Source of the DNA: Ardenticatenaceae bacterium
Lineage (GTDB): Bacteria; Chloroflexota; Anaerolineae; Promineifilales; Promineifilaceae
Reading direction: 5' to 3'
NCBI GenBank assembly: GCA_020634565.1
Contig: JACKBN010000019.1
Span: 52,528 to 116,527, forward strand
DNA length: 64,000 nt
Shown here: positions 17,515-25,499 of the stretch, one piece after another
Layout of the letters: the number at the start of each line of letters is the position of its first letter
Position numbering within the stretch: position 1 is the first letter of the stretch
The notes under the pieces: generated by a model
Seen by the model: the letters and a program-made list of their open reading frames with translations, nothing else
What the model was told of the DNA's origin: nothing
The model's database searches: none
Program-made: the position numbers and the translations under genes

Positions 17515-18843
17515 ATGACCGTACCAACGCAGATTGAAGCGACTTTTCGTGAGGAATACGGCCGTGTTATGGCCACCCTCATCAGCCAGCTGGGCGATTT
17601 CGCCCTGGCGGAAGATGCGCTGCAAGATGCCCTGGTGAATGCGCTGGAACGCTGGCCCAACGACGGCGTTCCGCGCAATCCGGGTGCCTGGTTAACGGCC
17701 GTTGCCAAACGACGCGCCATCGACCGCCTGCGCCGGACCAATACCCAGGAACGCCACACCGCCAATCTTGATTTAGCTGGAATTTTTGCCACAGAGTTCA
17801 CAGAGGGTTTAGAGGCGGAGGTGCATTTCTCAGATTCCTCTTTTTCCTCTGTGGCTTCTTCAGATAAATTCTTACTCGCCCAGGATGAACCCGACATGGA
17901 CGAATCCATTCCCGACGAACGGCTCAAGCTGATGTTCACCTGCTGCCATCCCGCCCTGGCGCTGGAAGCACAGGTCGCGTTGACGCTGCACACGCTCGGC
18001 GGCTTATCCACGCCGGAAGTGGCCCGTGCCTTCCTGGTGCCCGCGCCCACAATGGCCCAGCGACTGGCCCGCGCCCGGCGCAAAATCCGCGACGCGGGCA
18101 TCCCCTACCGCGTGCCGCCAGCCGAGCTGCTGCCGGAAAGGCTGGACGCCCTACTGGCCGTCATCTACCTCATCTTTAACGAGGGGTATGTGGCCACCAG
18201 CGGGACAGACGCAGAGAGTTTGACCCGACGCGACCTTTGCCGCGAGGCAATTCGCCTGGGTCGCATTCTGGTGGACTTACTGCCGCAAAGCGCCGAGGCC
18301 TGGGGCTTGCTGGCGCTGATGCTGCTGCATGATTCGCGGCGCGAGGCGCGGCTGAACGCGGCAGGTGAGCTGGTTTTGCTAGAAAATCAAGATCGCAGCT
18401 GTTGGGATCGCGCCAAAATCGAGGAAGGCACGGCGGCGTTGGACACGGCGCTGACCCTGTTTGCCCCCGGCCCGTACCAGGTTCAGGCGGCCATCAGTGC
18501 GCTCCATGCAGAGGCAGAAACGGCCGTTTCCACCGATTGGCCCCAAATTGTGGCGCTTTACAACACCTTATCCGTCATGATTCCCTCGCCCGTGGTGGCG
18601 GTAAATCGCGCTGTGGCGGTAGCCATGGCCCAAAGCCCTGCCGCCGGATTGGCCCTGCTGCTGCGGATTGAAGGCGCAGAGGATTTTTATCCCTACCACG
18701 CTGCCCGCGCCGATTTGCTGCGCCGCACCAACCAGATCGAGGCGGCTACCGAGGCGTATGAACAAGCCATCACCCTCTGTGGCAACGGCGCCGAGCGGGC
18801 TCATTTGCAGCGGCAGCTAGACCAATTGCTAGACCATCCGTAA
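17515..18843 (+). CDS. ECF42-type RNA polymerase sigma factor with C-terminal extension
   Basis: 442 residues. Sigma region 2 lies at about 10-85 (LISQLGDFALAEDALQDALVNALERWP, AVAKRRAIDRLRR), region 4 at about 135-200 (TCCHPALALEAQVALTLHTLGG, APTMAQRLARARRKIRDAG). A long TPR-like C-terminal domain of about 240 residues follows, as in ECF42. These sigma factors lack a classical anti-sigma factor and use the extension for control. Residues 92-114, in the linker between regions 2 and 4, are encoded by a copy of an intergenic palindromic repeat (17788-17855) that stays in frame. The gene probably starts at ATG 17515. Confidence 0.93.
   Translation: MTVPTQIEATFREEYGRVMATLISQLGDFALAEDALQDALVNALERWPNDGVPRNPGAWLTAVAKRRAIDRLRRTNTQERHTANLDLAGIFATEFTEGLEAEVHFSDSSFSSVASSDKFLLAQDEPDMDESIPDERLKLMFTCCHPALALEAQVALTLHTLGGLSTPEVARAFLVPAPTMAQRLARARRKIRDAGIPYRVPPAELLPERLDALLAVIYLIFNEGYVATSGTDAESLTRRDLCREAIRLGRILVDLLPQSAEAWGLLALMLLHDSRREARLNAAGELVLLENQDRSCWDRAKIEEGTAALDTALTLFAPGPYQVQAAISALHAEAETAVSTDWPQIVALYNTLSVMIPSPVVAVNRAVAVAMAQSPAAGLALLLRIEGAEDFYPYHAARADLLRRTNQIEAATEAYEQAITLCGNGAERAHLQRQLDQLLDHP
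17788..17855 (+). repeat. 68-base palindromic repeat family 4, copy inside the sigma factor gene
   Basis: Begins GCCACAGAGTTCACAGAG and ends CCTCTGTGGC, so the ends are inverted. It matches the reverse complement of the spacer element at 41060-41127 at about 58 of 68 positions without gaps. Here it is read in frame from codon 92 and encodes a Ser/Glu-rich linker. Confidence 0.9.
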
Positions 18844-18862
18844 GTCGGATTGGCAATCCGAC
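18844..18862. repeat. Palindromic repeat family 2, copy b
   Basis: GTCGGATTGGCAATCCGAC, identical to 17109-17127 and again placed directly after a stop codon. Confidence 0.85.
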
Positions 18863-18883
18863 CCACATTTTAGAGGAGAAAAC

Positions 18884-19324
18884 ATGAGTAGTTGGCACGA
18901 ATTCACCCAACAAGCTCCAGAACTCGCTCAGTTTGGCCAAAGTCGCTTTGAAAACGGCGTCGCCTATCTGGGCACGATTCGCCCCGATGGCGGGCCGCGC
19001 GTGCATCCGGTGACCCCTATCATCGGCAAGCAGCTATTTTTGTTTATGGAGCCGACTTCGCCCAAGGGCAAAGATTTGCAACGCGACCCGCGCTACACGC
19101 TGCACTGCGCCGTCGAAGATTCCGGCGGTGGGAGTGGCGAGTTTTACGTGCGTGGCCAAGCGACGCTGGTGCAAGACCCGGCGCTACGAGCACAGGCGGT
19201 GCAAGCTGCATCTTACAGTCCCGCAGATCGCTACATTTTGTTTGTGCTTACCGTTGATTTTGCCTTCATGAACGTCTACAGCGAAGGGCGAGTCAATCCG
19301 CAACGCTGGCAAAATGGGGAATAG
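18884..19324 (+). CDS. Pyridoxamine 5'-phosphate oxidase-fold protein
   Basis: 146 residues with the split-barrel flavin/F420-binding pattern: VAYLGTIRPDGGPRVHPVTPI, LFLFMEPTSPKGKDLQRDPRYTLHC and a late FYVRGQATLV strand. Members use FMN or F420 for redox work, or bind haem breakdown products; this one cannot be assigned. AGAGGAG lies seven bases before ATG. It is the last gene of the ECF42 operon, in the same direction, after the second family-2 palindrome. Confidence 0.8.
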   Translation: MSSWHEFTQQAPELAQFGQSRFENGVAYLGTIRPDGGPRVHPVTPIIGKQLFLFMEPTSPKGKDLQRDPRYTLHCAVEDSGGGSGEFYVRGQATLVQDPALRAQAVQAASYSPADRYILFVLTVDFAFMNVYSEGRVNPQRWQNGE

Positions 19325-19388
19325 GACGCTGATTAACGCGGATGACGCAGATTTTTTTGATCCGCGTCATCTGCGTCTATCTGCGTCC
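19324..19388. repeat. Imperfect inverted repeat family 3, copy a
   Basis: Contains GGACGCTGATTAACGCGGAT on the left and ATCTGCGTCTATCTGCGTCC on the right, enclosing GATGACGCAGAT/ATCCGCGTCATC arms. Related copies, with CACTGATT/AATCAGTG words, lie at 21531-21607 and 26761-26832. It starts right at the stop codon of the previous gene. Confidence 0.75.
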
Positions 19389-19447
19389 CATTTTTGCTCC
19401 CAACCCCGTGATTTCTCCCAAAGTAAGACAATTGCGTCTGTTCAATT

Positions 19448-19453
19448 TATAAT
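19448..19453 (+). promoter_or_regulatory. -10 box TATAAT six bases before ATG
   Basis: Consensus TATAAT, with AAGACA (19425-19430) 17 bases upstream as a -35 candidate. Transcription would begin at or next to the ATG at 19460, so the mRNA is probably leaderless. Confidence 0.55.
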
Positions 19454-19459
19454 TCCGCC

Positions 19460-19951
19460 ATGACTATTGATTGGCATGCCATTTTTGTTCCCAGCGCTCC
19501 CATTTTAGAAACAGTTATTCGCGGCACGGTGATGTATTTGGTGCTGTTTGTGGTTTTGCGGCTGACGTTTAAACGCATCGGCAGCAGTTCCATTGGCCTG
19601 GGAGATGTGCTGATGATTGCTCTGGTAGCGGCGGCTTCGCAAAACGCGATGGCGCGGGAGCATGTCTCGGTGACGGACGGCATTATTTTGGTGGCTACCA
19701 TCTCCGGCTGGAGCTATGCGCTGGATTGGCTGGGCACGCGCTGGCCGCGCTTCCAGCGGTTTTACAACCCACCGGCGCTGCTTTTGGTGAAGAACGGCCG
19801 TCTCCTCCACAAAAACATGCGCCAAGAACTAATCACCGAAGATGAGCTCCTCAGCCACCTGCACCACGCTGGCCTGGAAGACATCCGCCAAGTGCGTGAG
19901 GCGTACATGGAAGGCGACGGCACGATTACGTTTATTCGCAGGCGGGAGTAG
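19460..19951 (+). CDS. DUF421 (YetF-like) membrane protein
   Basis: 163 residues. Two to three membrane helices (VIRGTVMYLVLFVVLRLTF, GLGDVLMIALVAAASQNAM, GIILVATISGWSYALDWLG) precede a soluble part with KNGRLLHKNMRQELITEDELLSHL, the usual DUF421 arrangement. It is shorter than Bacillus YetF (about 230). Function of the family is unclear; some members act in spore or envelope stress. A -10 box directly before the ATG and no ribosome site suggest a leaderless message. Confidence 0.8.
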   Translation: MTIDWHAIFVPSAPILETVIRGTVMYLVLFVVLRLTFKRIGSSSIGLGDVLMIALVAAASQNAMAREHVSVTDGIILVATISGWSYALDWLGTRWPRFQRFYNPPALLLVKNGRLLHKNMRQELITEDELLSHLHHAGLEDIRQVREAYMEGDGTITFIRRRE

Positions 19952-20024
19952 GTGGGAGAGGGGAACGGCCGTGTTTTGCTTATACTTATCATTAATCCTA
20001 ATCAATTATGGGGTGTCTTAAGAA

Positions 20025-20309
20025 ATGACTACCTATGACTTTCTCGAATTTATCCATGACCAACTGAGCCGGATGGCTTCTTTGAATGAAGTCACAGATG
20101 AGTTAACCCAAGAAGATGGTAACCTACTGAGTGCGATTGGCGGCACAGCAGAGGTTATCATGGAATATGCAAATCGAACTAAAGACAGCGATCTCTACCA
20201 AATTGGAGATGATTTTGAGTATTCCGTTAATCACATTGGCATGAGAGCATACTTCAAAGCAGCGGACGTCTTGAAAGAAACAAAACTTAAGATTGAAGCT
20301 TATAAATGA
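20025..20309 (+). CDS. Small helical protein of unknown function
   Basis: 94 residues, without signal peptide or membrane span, mostly predicted helix (FLEFIHDQLSRMASLNEVTDELTQEDG, YFKAADVLKETKLKIEAYK). The gene is more AT-rich than its neighbours and contains no ACGGCCGT octamer. It shares its direction with DUF421 and alr. I do not recognise a family. Confidence 0.6.
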   Translation: MTTYDFLEFIHDQLSRMASLNEVTDELTQEDGNLLSAIGGTAEVIMEYANRTKDSDLYQIGDDFEYSVNHIGMRAYFKAADVLKETKLKIEAYK

Positions 20310-20351
20310 AAGCGAAGAAGGTTTCAAAATCGCCAAAGCTGTGCGGTTGGG

Positions 20352-20357
20352 TAAAAT
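20352..20357 (+). promoter_or_regulatory. -10-like box TAAAAT six bases before the alr ATG
   Basis: TAAAAT, then CGGGGC, then ATG at 20364. The only G-rich stretch is too close to the ATG to be a ribosome site. No clear -35 is seen. Confidence 0.4.
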
Positions 20358-20363
20358 CGGGGC

Positions 20364-21521
20364 ATGGCTTTGAATGAACCGACGATTAGCAGCAACGGCA
20401 TTGTCCGCCCCACCTACATTGAAGTGAATCTGACCCGTCTGACGGAAAATTACCGGGCCATCGAACGCGCCGTCGCGCCCGCCACGGTGATGCCCATCCT
20501 GAAGGCGAATGCGTATGGGCACGGGCTGGTGGAAGTGGCCCGGCATGTGGTCTCGCTGGGGGCACCGTACCTGGGGGTGGCCTTTTTGGAAGAGGGCATT
20601 TTGCTGCGCGAGGCGAGCATCACCGCGCCGATTCTGGTGCTGGGTGGCATCATCGGCAACCAGGTGCCGCTCTTTTTGCAGCATAACCTCACCCTTACCG
20701 CCTCCTCCATTGAAAAGCTGACCCAAATTGATGAAGCGGCTGCCAAAATGGGCGTGCAGGCCAAAGTCCACCTGAAAATCGACACGGGAATGGAACGCAT
20801 CGGGGTGCATTATTACAATGCAGATTCGCTGCTGGAGGCGGCGCTCAACTGTGAGCATTGTCTGGTGGAGGGGATTTATTCACACTTTGCCAATGCGGAT
20901 ACGGCCGTTCTCCAATCTGCCCAAACTCAACTAGACCGCTTCAACGAGGTGCTCTCGTTTTACGAATCGCGCGGGCTGCCGCCGCCCCCGCTGCGCCACA
21001 TGGCCAACTCCGGAGCGATCTTGCAGCTGCCGGGCAGCCATTTCGACATGGTGCGCGCCGGAATTTTGCTCTACGGCGTCTACCCCTCGGACGAAGTGGC
21101 CAAAACGGTGACCGTGCGTCCGGTGCTAAGCTGGAAGTCGCGTGTGGTTTACTTCAAGGTGGTGCAGCCGGATCACCCGGTAAGCTATGGCTCCACCTGG
21201 CAGACCGACCACATGGTGCGGGTCGTCACAGTGCCCGTCGGCTACGGCGACGGCTATTTCCGGCGCATGTCGGGGCAAGCGCAGGTGATTTTGCGGGGGA
21301 AGCGGTATCCAGTAATCGGCCGTATTTGCATGGACCAGCTCATGGTCAACATCGAGTGGGACAGCGCCTACAACAACGACGAAGTGGTGCTGCTGGGCGA
21401 AAGTGAAGACGGCAACGTTGTTATTCGCTGTGAAGAACTGGCAGAATGGGCGGGCACCATCCCCTACGAAATCCTCACCAACATTAACACGCGCGTCTCC
21501 CGCCTTTACGTGACCGGGTAA
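20364..21521 (+). CDS. alr: Alanine racemase
   Basis: PLP enzyme making D-alanine for peptidoglycan. The 385-residue protein has the PLP-lysine motif PILKANAYGHG (about 45-55), LKIDTGMERIGVH, and HMANSGAIL. The C-terminal barrel carries VPVGYGDGYFRRMSGQAQV and GRICMDQLMVNI, with the second catalytic Tyr in the GYGDGY stretch. The length is normal. The presence of a cell-wall enzyme fits a peptidoglycan-containing or muropeptide-recycling organism. Confidence 0.97.
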   Translation: MALNEPTISSNGIVRPTYIEVNLTRLTENYRAIERAVAPATVMPILKANAYGHGLVEVARHVVSLGAPYLGVAFLEEGILLREASITAPILVLGGIIGNQVPLFLQHNLTLTASSIEKLTQIDEAAAKMGVQAKVHLKIDTGMERIGVHYYNADSLLEAALNCEHCLVEGIYSHFANADTAVLQSAQTQLDRFNEVLSFYESRGLPPPPLRHMANSGAILQLPGSHFDMVRAGILLYGVYPSDEVAKTVTVRPVLSWKSRVVYFKVVQPDHPVSYGSTWQTDHMVRVVTVPVGYGDGYFRRMSGQAQVILRGKRYPVIGRICMDQLMVNIEWDSAYNNDEVVLLGESEDGNVVIRCEELAEWAGTIPYEILTNINTRVSRLYVTG

Positions 21522-21530
21522 GAATTTCAA

Positions 21531-21607
21531 ACAGGACACTGCTTAAGACAGATTTACACTGATTTTTTGCATTTATCTGTGAAAATCAGTGTTTATCAGT
21601 GTCCTGT
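21531..21607. repeat. Inverted repeat family 3, copy b
   Basis: Outer arms ACAGGACACTG / CAGTGTCCTGT, with inner GATTTACACTGATTTT / AAAATCAGTGTTTATC words. It lies 10 bases after the alr stop. Related to 19324-19388 and 26761-26832. Confidence 0.85.
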
Positions 21608-21621
21608 ATCATAAAACAAAA

Positions 21622-21698
21622 GGGGCGCGACCAAACGAATTTGATCACGCCCCCCAGAAAGCGTTCGACCCCGGCCAGGAGGGAGAACCGGGGTCGAA
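21622..21698. other. Two strong adjacent hairpins after alr
   Basis: The first hairpin pairs GGGGCGCGA (21622-21630) with TCACGCCCC (21645-21653). The second is a perfect 11-base stem, TTCGACCCCGG (21664-21674) with CCGGGGTCGAA (21688-21698), whose 13-base loop contains GGAGGGA. Neither is followed by a clean T-run on either strand. They could be a terminator, a processed 3' end or a small structured RNA. The remaining bases to 21821 show no gene. Confidence 0.5.
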
Positions 21699-21821
21699 AC
21701 ACTTCTTTTGGCGACTTCTGATTATTAGAATAGCCGCCTAACTTAAGCCAAACCTGAGACAAAGTTAAATGGTTTATAAGTGAATGCTACGTGGCCAGTT
21801 GAAAAACAGCCTAACGGACGG

Positions 21822-22724
21822 CTACAGGGGAGGCAATTGGCCCAAAACATTGAGGATGTGAGCCCGCATGGGCGCGCTTTGCCACATGGCTGAAATATGT
21901 CCGGCGGGGATAGTGACTAACGGCCGTTCCGCAAACAAACTTGCATGATTTTCCATTCGAAAGAACATGTCGTCCTCACCCAGCAGCGGGAAAACACGGT
22001 CTGGCGCGCATTGCTCGTAATATTCAGTGAAGTCCAGATGCTGCCGCAAGGTTTCCTGAGTAAGCTGCATAGGTCGGTTAAAGAGATCAGAGATGTCCCA
22101 AATGACCTGCGCCAGATTGGGGGAAGATAACATGGGAATCACAACCCGCGTTTGCTGCAAAATGCCTTCGTACAACATGCTGGTGATGCCGCCCCAACTC
22201 ACACCAGCGGCAGCTGTGTAAGCAGCCCCTTCCGTGATGAACTGCTGCTGCACCAATTCCATCAGGCGCAGCGATCCGGCAAAAATCTGGTAGACGCTTT
22301 GCACGGAGGCGAACCCTTTTTTGATTGGGTCCAGCCAGTTGTCGTGAAAAGGTGCCTGAATGCAGACGGTATGAAAGGGCAAAGGCACAGATTGGGGAAA
22401 CAGCCGCTGCCAGGAGTTGGTGTATGGGTATTCGTTAATGCCATGATGGAACAACAGCAGCGGCGCATTAGGGTCTACAGCGGGGCGGACCTTGACGCGG
22501 CACACAATTTCCCCCAGGGGTGTTTGCAAAACGACAGGATGTTCACCTGGGGCAGTGAGTTGGTAAACGGCCGTTTGCCGCATATCCACCCGCGTTTCAG
22601 CCAGCACCTGTTCAAAGGTAGGGGCCTGCGCCACGCTGGTTTCCAGCGAATCAGGCACCCGCCGATTAAGGCTGTACAGCACCGCTTTATCAATTTGTTG
22701 AACGACTGTTTGGCGTAAACTCAT
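21822..22724 (-). CDS. Alpha/beta-hydrolase fold protein
   Basis: 300 residues. The oxyanion-hole strand LLLFHHGINEYPY and the nucleophile elbow GVSWGGITSML (Ser as nucleophile) mark the fold, and the late segment PLVTIPAGHISAMW could give the catalytic His. The acid residue is probably in GEDDMFFRMENH. No signal peptide. The substrate is unknown; the N-terminal 80 residues are not typical of lipases. The start ATG has TAAGGT six bases upstream and no ribosome site. Confidence 0.75.
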   Translation of the reverse strand: MSLRQTVVQQIDKAVLYSLNRRVPDSLETSVAQAPTFEQVLAETRVDMRQTAVYQLTAPGEHPVVLQTPLGEIVCRVKVRPAVDPNAPLLLFHHGINEYPYTNSWQRLFPQSVPLPFHTVCIQAPFHDNWLDPIKKGFASVQSVYQIFAGSLRLMELVQQQFITEGAAYTAAAGVSWGGITSMLYEGILQQTRVVIPMLSSPNLAQVIWDISDLFNRPMQLTQETLRQHLDFTEYYEQCAPDRVFPLLGEDDMFFRMENHASLFAERPLVTIPAGHISAMWQSAPMRAHILNVLGQLPPL

Positions 22725-22963
22725 CGCCTAACCTTAACATTCACCAGTTCATTCGCCAACAAAACCAATCATCGACAAAAATTCACTCATCTTTCACTCT
22801 AATACGGCCGTTTGTAACAGCTTTCGTCAGCCGATTCGCGCATTCTTGGCTTGTAGCTTACTTCGTGCCATTGTTAGAATAGGACTAAAGACCGCATCTC
22901 TTTTCGCATTGATTGTCTATAATGAAATGTATCGTTGTCGTGCGGATAAGGAAGAGACGTAAA

Positions 22964-23569
22964 ATGAACCTACTTACAACTGCGAAACTTAATTGGCTGG
23001 ATGATGGCTGTTGCGATGTCAAATACCTGGACATCTGGAACAATGCGCCAGTCTCTTATCAACCGGGGCAGCCGATCGACAGCAGTTGGCATGTAGATAC
23101 CTACGAATTATCGTTGGGCCTGGATGAAGACGGCCGTCTCTTCAACAAAGCCGCCGACCACCTGATGCGCTACCATTTTTATCCCCAGGACATCCTTAGC
23201 CAAACCAGCGATTTCAGCCTGTGGAACCGTTGGCTGCAAGTTGGCGACCGCATCCTGCAGCGTATCCACCTCTTCTCCTTTTTGGGCAAACCCATTCTGG
23301 ACGTATTGACCATGACCGAAGTGCGCCAGGTCACGGCCGAGCCGCGTCGCTACGGCTTCACCCTGGTCACCGTAAACGCCCACGTTGAGCAAGGGGAATG
23401 GTCCGCCTACCTAAATTGGCGCGAAGACAATGAACTGATCCTCACCGTTAAAGCCATCTCCCGTCCCGTCCCCGAAGAACCCAATCGCAACCACAATTTC
23501 ATGCGCACCAAACAACAGGCAGCCCACCAGCTCGGCCTGGCGCACTTCAAACAACTCGTCCTCAGCTAA
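22964..23569 (+). CDS. Conserved-looking protein of unknown function
   Basis: 201 residues from ATG 22964, preceded by GGAAGAG; an upstream in-frame TTG at 22913 lacks such a site. The protein starts TAKLNWLDDGCCDVKYLDIW and shows the beta-rich soluble pattern FTLVTVNAHVEQGEWSAYL. The length, hydropathy and DIWNNAPVSYQPGQPIDSSWHVDTYELSLG stretch (residues about 22-50) recall DUF1990/START-like proteins, but the likeness is weak and I assign no function. Confidence 0.6.
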   Translation: MNLLTTAKLNWLDDGCCDVKYLDIWNNAPVSYQPGQPIDSSWHVDTYELSLGLDEDGRLFNKAADHLMRYHFYPQDILSQTSDFSLWNRWLQVGDRILQRIHLFSFLGKPILDVLTMTEVRQVTAEPRRYGFTLVTVNAHVEQGEWSAYLNWREDNELILTVKAISRPVPEEPNRNHNFMRTKQQAAHQLGLAHFKQLVLS

Positions 23570-23642
23570 ACAACGCTTCTAATTTTCAACTTGAGTGAAG
23601 CCGCCTAACAACTTGCTGAATGCTAGATTGTGTTAAAGTCGG

Positions 23643-23648
23643 TACAAT
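23643..23648 (+). promoter_or_regulatory. -10-like box TACAAT six bases before the xth ATG
   Basis: TACAAT, CGGCGC, then ATG at 23655. No Shine-Dalgarno site is present. No good -35 found. Confidence 0.45.
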
Positions 23649-23654
23649 CGGCGC

Positions 23655-24428
23655 ATGACAACCACACTTTACTCCTGGAATGTAAATGGCCTGCGGGCCG
23701 CCCATAAAAAAGGATTTCTTGACTGGTTTAAGGCAACCCAGCCCGACATCCTCAGCCTGCAAGAAACCAAATGCCACCCCGATCAACTTGAACCCGAGCT
23801 GCGCCAGCCCGATGGCTACCACACCTACTGGGCCTGGGCCGAGAAAAAAGGGTACAGCGGCGTGGCCCTCTACAGCAAAACAGAGCCAAACAACGTGCAA
23901 ATTGGCCTGGGCATCGCAGAATACGACCGCGAAGGACGCACCATCGTGGCCGAGTATGACGATTTTGTGTTCATTGGCGCTTACTTCCCCAACGGCAGCC
24001 GCGACCACAGCCGGGTGCCCTTCAAGATGGCGTACAAAGCGGCGTTTCTCGATTTTTGCAATGAGCTGATTAGCTCTGGCAAGTCGGTGATTTTTTGTGG
24101 GGATGTGAACACCTCGCACAAGGAAATCGATCTGGCGCGGCCCAAGCAAAACCGCCAAACAACCGGCTTTTTGCTGGAAGAGTGCGCCTGGCTGGATGAA
24201 ATTGTGGCGCAAGGGTACGTGGACAGCTTCCGGCATCTCTATCCGGAGCAAACCGGGGCGTATTCCTGGTGGAGCTACATTGGCGGGGCACGAGGCCGCA
24301 ACGTTGGCTGGCGGCTGGATTACTTCTTCACCAGCCCAGACTTAGCCCCTCGCATCGCCGCAGCCACCATCCATGCCGATGTGATGGGATCGGATCATTG
24401 TCCGGTGAGTTTGACTTTGCAGGGGTGA
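23655..24428 (+). CDS. xth: Exodeoxyribonuclease III (AP endonuclease)
   Basis: Base-excision repair enzyme that cuts at abasic sites. The 257-residue protein shows the family landmarks in order: LYSWNVNGLRAA, ILSLQETKCHPDQ with the metal-binding Glu, VFIGAYFPNGSRDHSR, CGDVNTSHKEIDLA, WWSYIGGARGRNVGWRLDYFF, and the final GSDHCPVSL with the catalytic Asp-His. The length is normal. Its start looks leaderless. Confidence 0.96.
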   Translation: MTTTLYSWNVNGLRAAHKKGFLDWFKATQPDILSLQETKCHPDQLEPELRQPDGYHTYWAWAEKKGYSGVALYSKTEPNNVQIGLGIAEYDREGRTIVAEYDDFVFIGAYFPNGSRDHSRVPFKMAYKAAFLDFCNELISSGKSVIFCGDVNTSHKEIDLARPKQNRQTTGFLLEECAWLDEIVAQGYVDSFRHLYPEQTGAYSWWSYIGGARGRNVGWRLDYFFTSPDLAPRIAAATIHADVMGSDHCPVSLTLQG

Positions 24429-24474
24429 ACGGGTGATGCGTTCTATGAACGCCGGTGAACGGGTGACAAGGTGA

Positions 24475-24993
24475 TTAGGCCCTTTTTAGAGGGGAACGGC
24501 CGTATTCCTTCACCACCTCATCCAACAATTTTTGTGCCAGCTTACCCAGCGGCTCCCCGGTTTGCGGATGGGGAAAATCGGGCAGCAGGTCAGCCACGGG
24601 GACGGCGACGTGGGGGAATTTCGCTAAGTCAGGGTCAGGAATCGGGCGGGAACGGCCGTCGCCACCATCATACTCAAACACTGCATCGTTAAACATCACA
24701 ATGTCTGCATCAATGGTGCGCGGCGCATTTTTATCGGCCTGCCGCACCCGCTTGAGCTGTGTTTCGATGGTGCCGATGATTTGCTGCTTAATCTGGCTGG
24801 CGCTGAGATCGGTGTGGATGAGAACGGCCGTGTTCCAAAAGTTGGGCTGGTTGAGCAAGCCGACTGGTTCCGTTTCGTAGATGGGGGAAACGGCCGTAAC
24901 CTCACACATCTCCCGCAGCAGTTCAAGCGCTCGCGGCAGATTTTGCTCCTTCTCAATATTCGATCCCAGCGCAATGACAACTTGGTTTGGCAT
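24475..24993 (-). CDS. folK: 6-hydroxymethyl-7,8-dihydropterin pyrophosphokinase
   Basis: Folate synthesis: transfers pyrophosphate from ATP to the pterin alcohol. 172 residues with VIALGSNIEKEQNLPRAL, SPIYETEPVG, NQPNFWNTAV and the signature RTIDADIVMFND. It follows folB in the same direction; the gap between them holds a strong 15-base inverted repeat. The pair fits the folate-dependent demethylase encoded at 38-39 kb, although folate is also a general need. Confidence 0.95.
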   Translation of the reverse strand: MPNQVVIALGSNIEKEQNLPRALELLREMCEVTAVSPIYETEPVGLLNQPNFWNTAVLIHTDLSASQIKQQIIGTIETQLKRVRQADKNAPRTIDADIVMFNDAVFEYDGGDGRSRPIPDPDLAKFPHVAVPVADLLPDFPHPQTGEPLGKLAQKLLDEVVKEYGRSPLKRA

Positions 24994-25003
24994 GAGGCTC
25001 TCA

Positions 25004-25060
25004 ATTTCCCCGGAAACTACGCCGCAAATAAAGCTTTAACTGAACAGTTTCCGGGGAAAT
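25004..25060. repeat. 15-base perfect inverted repeat between folB and folK
   Basis: Arms ATTTCCCCGGAAACT (25004-25018) and AGTTTCCGGGGAAAT (25046-25060) with a 27-base loop. It lies between the folB stop and the folK start. No T-run follows, so it is not a typical terminator. A similar arm starts the window at 1-16. Confidence 0.85.
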
Positions 25061-25064
25061 CCGC

Positions 25065-25427
25065 TCACTCAAAATCAGCCCGAGTGCGCTCGATTTCGAT
25101 GCCGACTGATTCGGCAAAACGCAGCGCGGTTGGTTTTTCCACCCGCACCATCACCCGCTCCACGCCATACTCCATGATGATCAGACGGGCAATATCCGTC
25201 ACCAGTTTCTCCACCAAAAAGTCCGATGAATCTTCTACGTGCTGGATAACGCGTTTGGTGATGGTTTTGTAATCGACCGCGTCTTCAATGGCGTCGCTGA
25301 CGGCCGCTTTACGAATATCGGCCCAGATAACGATGTTAATCAGAATATCTTGCAGCTTCACGCGCTCATCGGGATTAATGCCGATGATGCCGCGCAGCAG
25401 CAAATCACGAATGATAATTTTGTCCAT
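25065..25427 (-). CDS. folB: Dihydroneopterin aldolase
   Basis: Converts dihydroneopterin to hydroxymethyl-dihydropterin and glycolaldehyde. 120 residues with IIIRDLLLRGIIGINPDER, VDYKTITKRVIQHVEDSSDFLVEKL and VRVEKPTALRFAESVGIEIER, the T-fold family pattern with the pterin-anchoring Glu. Followed by folK. Confidence 0.94.
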   Translation of the reverse strand: MDKIIIRDLLLRGIIGINPDERVKLQDILINIVIWADIRKAAVSDAIEDAVDYKTITKRVIQHVEDSSDFLVEKLVTDIARLIIMEYGVERVMVRVEKPTALRFAESVGIEIERTRADFE

Positions 25428-25499
25428 GTTCTACTCTTAAATGTTGTTGAAATCAATAATTTTTTAGCTCATAGTTTCATAGCCCGCACCTGAATACGC

